Shown here: piece by piece, positions 1-6,818 of the stretch | How positions within the stretch are numbered: position 1 is the first letter of the stretch | Layout of the letters: each line of letters opens with the position of its first letter | NCBI RefSeq assembly: GCF_947253065.1 | Contig: NZ_CAMXWS010000048.1 | Coordinates: 1-10,011, forward strand | Source: an uncultured Corynebacterium sp. | GTDB taxonomy: Bacteria; Actinomycetota; Actinomycetes; Mycobacteriales; Mycobacteriaceae | Length of the DNA stretch: 10,011 bases | Direction of reading: 5' to 3' | Notes under the pieces: generated by a model | What the model was told of the DNA's origin: nothing | Databases searched by the model: none | What the model saw: only the letters and a program-made list of their open reading frames with translations | Translations under genes and position numbers: made by a program

Positions 1-600
1 GCTGCGAAGCCGGGCCCGAAGCCTGCAGCTGCCAAGAAGGAAGCGCCGAAGCCGTCGGACGCTAAGCCAGCTGCCCCGAAGCCCGCTGCTGCAAAGCCAG
101 GCCCGAAGCCTGGCGCGAAGCCGGCACCGAAGCCGGGTGCGGAGGGCGGCAACGCGCCGATGCCGCGTCCAATGCCGAAGCCGGGTGGCCGTCCGCGCGT
201 AGCTAATAACCCGTTCTCTTCGAACTCTGGTGGCCCGCGCCCGCAGCCACGTCCGGGTGGACGTGGCGGTGCTGGTGGCCAGCAGAAGCGTCGTGGTGAC
301 CAGGCTCCCCGTCCGGGTGGTCAGGGTCAGCGTTCCGGCGGTTCCCGTCCTGCAGCTGGTGCACCGAGCCCAGCAGATATGGCGAAGCACCCGAACCCGG
401 CACAGATGCCGTCCCGCGCAGCTGGTCGCCGTGGTGGCGGCCGTGGACACGGCGGACCGGGTGGACCTGGTGGTCGCGGTCGTGGCCCAATGGGCGGCGG
501 TTTCCGCGGTCGTGGTGGACGCCGCGGCGGTACCGCGGGCGCATTCGGTCGTCCGGGTGGCGCACCTGGCAAGGGACGCAAGTCGAAGCGTCAGAAGCGC
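1..600 (+). repeat. Low-complexity Lys/Pro/Ala then Gly/Arg-rich coding tract within infB
   Basis: The first roughly 150 bases encode imperfect AKP, PKP and KPAAAKP units; a 13-base stretch, ggcccgaagcctg, occurs exactly at 13-25 and again at 100-112. From about 170 to 600 the composition changes to Gly/Arg/Pro with many RGG, GGR and RPGG steps, ending in a basic patch (KGRKSKRQKRH). Long, disordered, basic N-terminal regions are known in actinobacterial IF2 and vary between species. The tract is probably unfolded and may contact RNA, but that is inference. Its skewed composition also creates long spurious open frames on other strands. Confidence 0.8.
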
Positions 601-2451
601 CACGAGTACGAGGAGATGCACGCACCGAACGTCGTTGGTGGTGTTCGCCTGCCGGATGGCGGTGGCAAGACCGTCCGCCTGCGCCAGGGTGCAACCTTGT
701 CTGACTTGGCGGAGAAGATTGGTACCGAGGCATCGAACCTCGTCCAGGCTTTGTTCAACCTGGGCGAGATGGTGACTGCAACGCAGTCTGTCTCCGAGGA
801 GACCCTGCAGCTGCTCGGCGCTGAGATCAACTACGAAGTTCAGATTGTCTCGCCTGAGGACGAGGACCGTGAGCTGCTCGAATCCTTCGACCTGCAGTTC
901 GGTGAGGACGAGGGCGGCGAAGAAGCGCTCGAGCAGCGTCCGCCGGTTGTGTCCGTCATGGGTCACGTCGACCACGGTAAGACTCGCCTGTTGGATTCGA
1001 TCCGCAACGCGAATGTCGGCCGCGGCGAGGCCGGTGGCATTACCCAGGGCATTGGTGCTTACCAGACCGAGGTCACCTTGGAAGACGAGCCGCGCAAGAT
1101 CACCTTCCTGGATACCCCGGGCCACGAGGCGTTCACCGCTATGCGTGCCCGTGGTGCGAAGTCCACGGACTTGGCCATCCTCGTCGTCGCTGCAGATGAC
1201 GGCGTGATGCCGCAGACCGTTGAGGCGATCAACCACGCTAAGGCTGCTGAGCTGCCGATCGTGGTTGCAGTGAACAAGGTGGATAAGCCTGAGGCACAGC
1301 CGGACAAGATCCGCGGTCAGCTCACTGAGTACGACCTTGTTCCGGAGGAGTACGGCGGTGACACGATGTTCATCGACATCTCCGCTAAGCAAGGCACGGG
1401 TATCGACGATCTTCTCGAGGCTGTCCTGCTGACCGCCGATGCGGCACTCGAGCTCACGGCGAACCCGGACATGGATGCTCAGGGTGTCTCCATCGAGTCG
1501 CACCTGGACCGTGGCCGTGGTCCTGTTTCCACCGTCATTGTTCAGCGCGGTACGCTCCGCGTCGGCGATTCCATCGTCGTTGGCGGCAACTTCGGTCGTG
1601 TCCGTCGCATGATCGACGAGTGGGGCAACGACGTGGAAGAGGCTGGCCCGTCCACGCCGGTCCAGGTCCAGGGCCTCAACGGTGTCCCGGGCCCGGGCGA
1701 CAACCTGCTCGTGGTCGAAGACGACCGTGTGGCACGTCAGATCGCTGCCCAGCGTGATGCTCGCCAGCGTGCTGCTATGCAGGCACGTAAGAAGAAGCGT
1801 GTTTCTCTGGAGAACCTGGATCAGGCGCTCAAGGAGACCAATACGCTCAATCTCATCCTCAAGGGCGACAACGCCGGTTCGGTGGAAGCCCTGGAGGAAG
1901 CACTGCTCAAGATCGATGTGGACGACGAAGTGGATGTCAACATCATCGACCGCGGTGTCGGTGCGGTCACGCAGACCAACGTGACGCTGGCTGCGGCTTC
2001 CGACGCTGTGATCCTGGCGTTCAACGTTCGTTCCGAGGGCAAGGCCACGGAGGAAGCGAACGAAGAGGGCGTGGAGATTCGCTACTACTCGGTCATCTAC
2101 CAGGCGATCGACGATATGGAAGCGGCTCTCAAGGGCATGCTCAAGCCGATCTACGAAGAGCGCGACCTCGGTTCCGCCGAGATCCGTCAGATCTTCAAGG
2201 CTTCCGCTGTCGGCCTCATCGCGGGTTGCATGGTCACCTCCGGCAAGGTCAAGCGTGGCGCGAAGGTTCGCCTTGTGCGTGACGGCAGTGTGATCACGCC
2301 AGATGCGACGATCGACTCGCTGCGTCGCGAGAAGGACGACGTCACCGAGGTGGACAAGGGCTACGAGTGCGGCATGGTGCTGTCCTACCCGGACATCCAG
2401 GTCGACGACGAGATCCAGGTCTACGAAATGGTCGAGGTTCCGCGCACCTAA
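1..2451 (+). CDS. infB: Translation initiation factor IF2, 5'-truncated by window edge
   Basis: IF2 is the GTPase that brings fMet-tRNA to the 30S subunit and promotes joining of the 50S. The reading frame is open from base 1, so the true start lies upstream; 816 residues are visible. The ATG at 160 is internal, because the same Lys/Pro/Ala composition continues in frame before it. Visible residues 1 to about 200 are low-complexity and basic. An IF2 N-type module follows at about 223-281 (starting KTVRLRQGATLSDLAEKIG). The G domain has all expected motifs: G1 GHVDHGKT (bases 961-984), switch I GGITQGIGAY (from 1033), G3 DTPGH (from 1111), G4 NKVD (1273-1284) and G5 SAK (1381-1389). An EF-Tu-like domain II, IF2 domain 3 and the C-terminal fMet-tRNA-binding barrel (GLIAGCMVTSGKV) complete it, ending at TAA. 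Identification is certain. Confidence 0.98.
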   Translation, partial: AAKPGPKPAAAKKEAPKPSDAKPAAPKPAAAKPGPKPGAKPAPKPGAEGGNAPMPRPMPKPGGRPRVANNPFSSNSGGPRPQPRPGGRGGAGGQQKRRGDQAPRPGGQGQRSGGSRPAAGAPSPADMAKHPNPAQMPSRAAGRRGGGRGHGGPGGPGGRGRGPMGGGFRGRGGRRGGTAGAFGRPGGAPGKGRKSKRQKRHEYEEMHAPNVVGGVRLPDGGGKTVRLRQGATLSDLAEKIGTEASNLVQALFNLGEMVTATQSVSEETLQLLGAEINYEVQIVSPEDEDRELLESFDLQFGEDEGGEEALEQRPPVVSVMGHVDHGKTRLLDSIRNANVGRGEAGGITQGIGAYQTEVTLEDEPRKITFLDTPGHEAFTAMRARGAKSTDLAILVVAADDGVMPQTVEAINHAKAAELPIVVAVNKVDKPEAQPDKIRGQLTEYDLVPEEYGGDTMFIDISAKQGTGIDDLLEAVLLTADAALELTANPDMDAQGVSIESHLDRGRGPVSTVIVQRGTLRVGDSIVVGGNFGRVRRMIDEWGNDVEEAGPSTPVQVQGLNGVPGPGDNLLVVEDDRVARQIAAQRDARQRAAMQARKKKRVSLENLDQALKETNTLNLILKGDNAGSVEALEEALLKIDVDDEVDVNIIDRGVGAVTQTNVTLAAASDAVILAFNVRSEGKATEEANEEGVEIRYYSVIYQAIDDMEAALKGMLKPIYEERDLGSAEIRQIFKASAVGLIAGCMVTSGKVKRGAKVRLVRDGSVITPDATIDSLRREKDDVTEVDKGYECGMVLSYPDIQVDDEIQVYEMVEVPRT

Positions 2452-2472
2452 CGCGTTACCGCTAATCGACGA

Positions 2473-2503
2473 ACGCCCCGCTGGCTTTCCGCCCGCGGGG
2501 CGT
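2473..2503 (+). terminator. GC-rich hairpin after infB (possible terminator or attenuator)
   Basis: A perfect 9-bp stem pairs 2473-2481 (acgccccgc) with 2495-2503 (gcggggcgt) around a 13-base loop, starting 22 bases after the infB stop. No T-run follows, so it is not a classic intrinsic terminator. Many actinobacterial terminators lack a strong U-tract, and the element could equally be partial, letting infB transcripts continue into rbfA. A second, weaker stem (2502-2506 with 2520-2524) overlaps its 3' edge. Confidence 0.45.
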
Positions 2504-2521
2504 AGCCCTTATGTGGGGCGC

Positions 2522-2527
2522 TACACT
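2522..2527 (+). promoter_or_regulatory. Candidate -10 box for the rbfA operon
   Basis: TACACT fits the actinobacterial -10 pattern TANNNT, in the context gctacactagg. It would start transcription near 2533-2535 and leave a leader of about 32 bases containing the rbfA ribosome-binding site (AGGAAGGGGA, 2550-2559). No recognisable -35 sits 16-18 bases upstream; that area is the 3' arm of the hairpin. Weak -35 elements are common in this group, so the call is plausible but not firm. Confidence 0.45.
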
Positions 2528-2565
2528 AGGAATCTGATTTTTATAGAGCAGGAAGGGGAATCAAC

Positions 2566-3000
2566 GTGGCTGATAACACTCGCGCACAGCGTCTGGCCAA
2601 GCGGATTCAGACGATCGTGGCTACCGCCATTGAGCGTCAGATCAAGGACCGTCGTTTGGAGCTGGTCACGGTCACGGATGTCCGTGTCACGGGAGACCTG
2701 CATGATGCGACCGTGTATTACACGGTCCGTGGCGCTGACATTGATGATGAGCCCGACCTGGACCAGGCAGCCGAGGCATTGCACCGTGCGCGTGGTCAGC
2801 TCCGCAAGATCGTGGGGGATGAGTTGGGTGTCCGATTCACTCCGACGTTGAGCTTTGAACTGGATACGGTGCCGGAGGCGTCGGCACGCATGGAAGAGCT
2901 GTTGGCGCGTGCGCGTGCCCGCGATGAGGAGCTTGCGGAGCTGAAGAAGAACGCGACTCCGGCGGGTGAGGCTGATCCGTATAAGACGAGGGATGAGTAG
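2566..3000 (+). CDS. rbfA: Ribosome-binding factor A
   Basis: RbfA is a small KH-like protein that binds the immature 30S subunit near the 5' end of 16S rRNA and is needed for its late maturation. The 144-residue product shows the family pattern: an N-terminal helix with RAQRLAKRIQTIVATAIERQI, then LVTVTDVRVTGDLHDATVYY, and a C-terminal LGVRFTPTLSFELD strand. The last 30 or so residues are charged and probably disordered. The GTG start at 2566 is supported by the purine-rich AGGAAGGGGA at 2550-2559, whose GGGGA part ends 6 bases upstream. The gene follows infB, as in most bacteria, and its TAG directly abuts the ATG of the next gene. Confidence 0.95.
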   Translation: MADNTRAQRLAKRIQTIVATAIERQIKDRRLELVTVTDVRVTGDLHDATVYYTVRGADIDDEPDLDQAAEALHRARGQLRKIVGDELGVRFTPTLSFELDTVPEASARMEELLARARARDEELAELKKNATPAGEADPYKTRDE

Positions 3001-3996
3001 ATGACGTCCCCGGCCAATTTGTTCGCGCCCGGCGAGGGCGATTTCGTTGCGGTGGCTGATCGGCTGAAGGCCGCCGGCACTGTGCATGTGGTGACGCATA
3101 TCCGTCCGGATGCTGATGCGGTGGGTTCCGCTAACGCATTGGCAATGGCTCTGAGCTCAATCGGTGTCACTGCTGATGTCCTGATTGGGCAGAGCGAGGC
3201 GTGGCCGGAGAATCTGTCGACAATCCCGGGAATTCATGATGTCATTTTCGGCGCCGAGCTTCCTGCTGATGGTCTGATCGTGACAACGGATTGCGCATCT
3301 GTTGAGCGCACGGGCCGCTTCAGCGTGGAGATCGAGGCGGATCCGTCGCGCGTGGTGGTCATTGACCATCATGCGTCGAATCCTGGTTTCGGTGACCTGA
3401 ACCTGATTCTGCCGTCGGAGTCGACGACGGTGATCATTCGTGAACTCATGGGGTACATGGGTGCGGAGATGACACCGGAGATCGCGTATTGCTTGTACGC
3501 GGGCCTGGTCACTGACACGGGCAGTTTCCGTTGGGGGACTCCGCGTATGCACCGCCTGGCTGCTGAATTGCTGGATTATGGCGTGGAACCGCGTTCGGCT
3601 GGCATGGATTTGATGGATGCTGTTTCGGCAGAAGACCTCAAACTGATGGGCGAGGTCATGGCAGGAATGCAGACACTGCATGCTGGTTCGCTGACCATGT
3701 CCGTTCTGCGTATCGACGACTCGCAGTTGAACGGCATGAACCAGACCGCCGTGGAGTCCATCATCGAATACTCTCGCGCGTTGACCGGTAGCGATATCGG
3801 TGTGGTGTTCAAAGAAATCCACCCCGGTTTTTGGTCGGTGTCGCTGCGTTCAACGGTGATGAATGTCGCTGAGATCGCTGCCGTGCACGGTGGTGGTGGC
3901 CATGTTCCGGCTGCTGGTTATTCGGTTGCTGGTCCGGTGGAGGAAGCCATTGCCGCGCTGCAGCGCACTGTTGCAGAAATGGCGCCTGCGAAGTGA
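3001..3996 (+). CDS. nrnA: DHH/DHHA1 phosphoesterase (nanoRNase/pAp phosphatase, possible c-di-AMP hydrolase)
   Basis: This family hydrolyses very short RNAs and 3'-phosphoadenosine 5'-phosphate; the mycobacterial member (Rv2837c, next to rbfA) is also reported to degrade c-di-AMP. The 331-residue protein has the expected Mn-binding motifs: HIRPDADAVGSA (His33, Asp37, Asp39), TTDCAS (Asp97), the signature IDHHASN (Asp122-His123-His124) and VTDTGSF (Asp172). The C-terminal DHHA1 domain has the substrate-binding glycine loop HGGGGHVPAAG (about 296-306). Length is normal and all metal ligands are present. The ATG at 3001 follows the rbfA stop with no gap, and GAGGGA at 2988-2993 lies 7 bases upstream inside rbfA, so translation is probably coupled. 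Which substrate dominates in vivo cannot be told from sequence. Confidence 0.92.
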   Translation: MTSPANLFAPGEGDFVAVADRLKAAGTVHVVTHIRPDADAVGSANALAMALSSIGVTADVLIGQSEAWPENLSTIPGIHDVIFGAELPADGLIVTTDCASVERTGRFSVEIEADPSRVVVIDHHASNPGFGDLNLILPSESTTVIIRELMGYMGAEMTPEIAYCLYAGLVTDTGSFRWGTPRMHRLAAELLDYGVEPRSAGMDLMDAVSAEDLKLMGEVMAGMQTLHAGSLTMSVLRIDDSQLNGMNQTAVESIIEYSRALTGSDIGVVFKEIHPGFWSVSLRSTVMNVAEIAAVHGGGGHVPAAGYSVAGPVEEAIAALQRTVAEMAPAK

Positions 3997-5336
3997 CGGA
4001 CGGCAAAGCACAGGAAGAAACTTCGCAACCGGCCACGGTGCCGCAAATAAGCCTGCGTCGCGTCTTGGCTCTCGCCCTGCCGGCATTAGGTGTGCTGGCG
4101 GCGAATCCGCTGTATTTGCTTCTCGATACTGCGGTGATCGGCAGGCTTGGTGCCGGTGAGCTGGCTGCGCTTGCTGCGGGCGCTACCGTGCAATCGACTG
4201 TGACTACGCAGTTGACGTTCTTGTCGTATGGCACGACTGCGCGGTCATCGCGTTTCTTTGGTGCTGGCAAGACGGAGCGCGCCATTGCGGAGGGTGTTCA
4301 AGCGACCTGGGTCGGTCTTGGTGTGGGCATTGTGCTCGCGTCATTGGTGTGGATCTTTGCGCGTCCGATCGCGCTGTTTCTCACTAATGACCCGGCTACG
4401 GCAGACATGGCCGTTGGTTGGATGCGTGTGGCAGCATTCGCGATCCCGCTGACGCTGATCATCATGGCTGGCAATGGTTGGTTGCGCGGTATTCAGAACA
4501 CGAAATTACCGTTCTACCTCACGTTGTGCGGGCTTGTGCCCGGCGCGATCGCATTGCCGATCTTGGTGGGTAAATACGGGCTTGTTGGTTCGGCGGTGGC
4601 CAATGTCATCGGTATGGGATTGACTGCCCTGGGCTTTTTGGCGGCATTGATGCACAGCCACAAGGGTTCGTGGGCACCGAAGTGGCGTGTGATCGTGCGG
4701 CAGTTGGTGCTGGGGCGCGATCTGATTTTGCGTTCGTTGTCTTTCCAGATCGCGTTCATTTCGGCTGCTGCGGTCGCGGGCCGTGTGAGTGTTGCGGCTT
4801 TGGCGGCGCACCAGGTGATGCTGCAGCTGTGGAATTTCCTCACGCTTGTACTGGATTCTTTGGCTATCGCTGCCCAGACCCTGACCGGCTCGGCTTTGGG
4901 GACAGGCAGGATTGATGATGCGCGTGCAGTGGGGGAGAAGATCACCCGTTTGTCGTTGTGGTTTGCGCTCACCCTGGCGGCTGTCTTTGCCATTGGTGGT
5001 CCTGTAATTCGTCGGATCTTCACCACCGATGAGGCGGTGCTTGATGCGATGGCATGGCCGTGGTGGTTGCTGATCGCCATGATCGCAGCAGGCGGCGTGC
5101 TGTTCGCGCTCGACGGTGTTTTGCTGGGAGCAGGCGATGCTGCATTCCTGCGCACGCTCACGCTTTCCTCTGTCTTCGTCGGTTTCCTTCCAGGTATTGC
5201 GCTTGCGTACTGGGCCGGGACTGGGCTGACGGGCATCTGGTGTGGTCTCGCCGCGATGATCGCTGTGCGTCTGGTGGGTGATATGTGGCGCTTCCGCTCC
5301 ATGCGTTGGGCCAAGCTTGATCAGCCGGACGATTAA
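3993..5336 (+). CDS. dinF: MATE-family efflux transporter, DinF type
   Basis: This is a 447-residue integral membrane protein of the multidrug and toxin extrusion (MATE) family, which exports substrates in exchange for H+ or Na+. After a short polar N-terminus (about 20 residues), hydrophobic segments run to near the C-terminus, consistent with 12 transmembrane helices. The first holds the family-typical LALPALGVLAANPLYLLLDTAVIGRLG, with the pattern repeated at the start of the second half (about 240-290, LILRSLSFQIAFISAAAVAGRV). The GTG start at 3993 overlaps the nrnA stop by four bases (GTGA), with no strong Shine-Dalgarno sequence, suggesting reinitiation. A dinF gene follows the rbfA-nrnA pair in mycobacteria too. 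Nothing here reveals its substrate; no LexA site was noticed, so the DNA-damage-inducible name is by homology only. Confidence 0.9.
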   Translation: MTDGKAQEETSQPATVPQISLRRVLALALPALGVLAANPLYLLLDTAVIGRLGAGELAALAAGATVQSTVTTQLTFLSYGTTARSSRFFGAGKTERAIAEGVQATWVGLGVGIVLASLVWIFARPIALFLTNDPATADMAVGWMRVAAFAIPLTLIIMAGNGWLRGIQNTKLPFYLTLCGLVPGAIALPILVGKYGLVGSAVANVIGMGLTALGFLAALMHSHKGSWAPKWRVIVRQLVLGRDLILRSLSFQIAFISAAAVAGRVSVAALAAHQVMLQLWNFLTLVLDSLAIAAQTLTGSALGTGRIDDARAVGEKITRLSLWFALTLAAVFAIGGPVIRRIFTTDEAVLDAMAWPWWLLIAMIAAGGVLFALDGVLLGAGDAAFLRTLTLSSVFVGFLPGIALAYWAGTGLTGIWCGLAAMIAVRLVGDMWRFRSMRWAKLDQPDD

Positions 5337-5347
5337 GGTGTGACACC

Positions 5348-6148
5348 ATGACGACGACTTTGTGGGCGGTATCTGACCTTCACGCGGCTGTGAAGGCGAA
5401 TCGTCCACGCGTTGATGACATCGTGCCGAAAGACCCGTCTGATTGGTTGATCGTGGCGGGCGATGTCGCAGAACGCACCGAGCTCGTCGTACAGATCATG
5501 GCCACGCTCGTGCAGCGCTTCGACACTGTGATTTGGGTGCCGGGCAACCACGAGCTTTTCGCACGTGGCACTGACCGTTATAAGGGGCGCGAGAAGTACA
5601 TCGATTTGGTGAATCGGCTGCGCGGGCTCGGGGTGATCACTCCTGAAGACCCGTATCCAGTCTTTGGTGGGGTCACTATCGTGCCGCTATTCACCCTGTA
5701 CGACTACTCCTTCCGCCAGCCGACGATGACGGTGGAAGAAGCGCTGGAGCGTGCCCAGGACAACCAGATCGTCTTTACCGATGAGATGGCTATTGCGCCG
5801 TTCACTGATATTCGTGCGTGGTGTTGGGACCGGTTGATGTATTCCACGCGCAGGCTTTCACGTATTGATGGCCCGACGATCCTCATCAACCACTGGCCCC
5901 TAGTCCAGGAGCCAACGGACAAGATGTGGTGGCGCGAAGCAGCGCTGTGGTGCGGGACTCGCCACACGCGTGGCTGGGCCACGCGCTATAACGCCAAGGC
6001 AGTTGTCTACGGGCACCTGCATATGCCAGGCGTGCACACGATCGATGGGGTCGACCACATCGAAGTCTCTCTTGGCTATCCCGATGAGTGGAAGCGTCGC
6101 ACCAACCCGCCCGCGTGGCCGTATGCGGTGATGGAGGTGGAGCAGTGA
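5348..6148 (+). CDS. pptH: Calcineurin-like metallophosphoesterase, PptH-type phosphopantetheinyl hydrolase
   Basis: The 266-residue protein has the full metal-binding set of the calcineurin-like fold: SDLH (Asp10, His12), GD (Asp39), GNHE (Asn67-His68), NHWP (His182) and GHLH (His223, His225). In Mycobacterium tuberculosis the metallophosphoesterase next to pptT (Rv2795c, PptH) was reported to remove 4'-phosphopantetheine from carrier proteins, opposing PptT. The same adjacency here, with a 4-base overlap into pptT, supports the same role, although activity is inferred from context and family. The ATG start at 5348 has AAGGTG at 5335-5340, 7 bases upstream and overlapping the dinF stop. No signal peptide is visible, so it should be cytoplasmic. 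The fold is certain and the PptH assignment is likely. Confidence 0.85.
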   Translation: MTTTLWAVSDLHAAVKANRPRVDDIVPKDPSDWLIVAGDVAERTELVVQIMATLVQRFDTVIWVPGNHELFARGTDRYKGREKYIDLVNRLRGLGVITPEDPYPVFGGVTIVPLFTLYDYSFRQPTMTVEEALERAQDNQIVFTDEMAIAPFTDIRAWCWDRLMYSTRRLSRIDGPTILINHWPLVQEPTDKMWWREAALWCGTRHTRGWATRYNAKAVVYGHLHMPGVHTIDGVDHIEVSLGYPDEWKRRTNPPAWPYAVMEVEQ

Positions 6149-6810
6149 TCGTGAATAAACTGTTTCCGTCCTCCGCCCGCGTGGTGTACCTGCGCACGGA
6201 TGCAAATGGGGATTTAACAAATTACAACGAGCTGCACCCGGAGGAACGGGTTGTGGTCAGCCGAGCGGTGGACAATCGCAAGGGCGAATTCGGCGATGCA
6301 CGCTGGTGTGCGCACCAAGCTTTGCTGGAGCTGGGCATGGACTCTACGAGTGCGATTTTAAAAGGGGAGCAGGGCATGCCGTTGTGGCCGGAGGGCTACA
6401 CGGGTTCGCTGACGCACACCGATGGCCTGCGTGTCGCGGTGGCAGCCCCGACGGATGCGTTGCGCTCGGTTGGAATCGACGCGGAACCTGCGCAGCCACT
6501 CCCAGAGGGCGTGCTTGACCAGATCGCACGCTCACCGGAACGTCACTGGGTGGACGTGCAAAAAGCCGCTGGCAATGACTGGGCTGATCGGTTGTTGTTC
6601 TGTGCCAAGGAAGCCACGTACAAGGCGTGGTTCCCAATGACATTGCGGTGGCTCGGCTTCGAGGACGCGGAGATTGAAATCCGCCCTGATGGCACTTTCA
6701 TCGCCTATCTTTTGGTGCGCCCGACACCTGTTCCTTTCATCGAAGGGCGCTGGCTTGTGCGCGATGACTATGTGGTCGCTGCCACATACGTTCCAGCCAC
6801 GCAGCGCTAA
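6145..6810 (+). CDS. pptT: Sfp/PptT-type 4'-phosphopantetheinyl transferase
   Basis: The enzyme transfers phosphopantetheine from coenzyme A to a serine of carrier domains. In mycolic-acid bacteria PptT activates polyketide synthases, peptide synthetases and acyl carriers needed for cell-envelope lipids. The 221-residue product carries the signatures PLWPEGYTGSLTHTDG (79-94), GIDAEP (Mg ligands Asp112 and Glu114) and FCAKEATYKAWFP (Glu156, Lys160). The GTG start at 6145 overlaps the upstream stop as GTGA and has GGAGG at 6133-6137, 7 bases away. A second GTG at 6151 is possible. The upstream in-frame ATG at 6088 would overlap pptH by 61 bases and add a non-family sequence. Length is close to the M. 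tuberculosis enzyme. It ends the five-gene + strand block. Confidence 0.93.
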   Translation: MIVNKLFPSSARVVYLRTDANGDLTNYNELHPEERVVVSRAVDNRKGEFGDARWCAHQALLELGMDSTSAILKGEQGMPLWPEGYTGSLTHTDGLRVAVAAPTDALRSVGIDAEPAQPLPEGVLDQIARSPERHWVDVQKAAGNDWADRLLFCAKEATYKAWFPMTLRWLGFEDAEIEIRPDGTFIAYLLVRPTPVPFIEGRWLVRDDYVVAATYVPATQR

Positions 6811-6818
6811 GAAGCGCT
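6803..6818. terminator. Palindromic hairpin spanning both convergent stop codons
   Basis: AGCGCT occurs at 6803-6808 and again at 6813-6818, separated by AAGA. Because AGCGCT is its own reverse complement, a 6-bp stem with a 4-base loop can form in RNA from either strand. It overlaps the TAA of pptT (6808-6810) and the TAG of truB (6819-6817). There is no T-tract on either side, so a bidirectional termination role is only suggested by position. Confidence 0.4.

Noticed and set aside
1..159. Start of infB at ATG 160
   Set aside because: The same frame is open to base 1 with continuous Lys/Pro/Ala composition, so the ATG is internal and the gene begins before the window.
203..775. Long open frames on both strands over the infB 5' region, up to 181 codons
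   Set aside because: They lie in the Gly/Arg/Pro-rich, high-GC part of infB, where skewed codons suppress stops in other frames. Their translations are Arg/Pro/His-rich and resemble no protein family.
2521..3099. 192-codon open frame on the - strand opposite rbfA
   Set aside because: It is antisense to a clearly identified gene and its promoter, its translation is unlike any family known to me, and it has no plausible ribosome-binding site.
4506..5408. 300- and 266-codon open frames on the - strand opposite dinF
   Set aside because: They are mirror frames of a GC-rich membrane-protein gene. The translations are Arg/Gln/His- or Ser/Ala-rich without motifs, and dinF on the + strand is well supported.
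6088..6144. Upstream ATG start for pptT
   Set aside because: It lies 61 bases inside pptH and adds a 19-residue non-family sequence; GTG 6145 has a good ribosome-binding site and a typical 4-base overlap.
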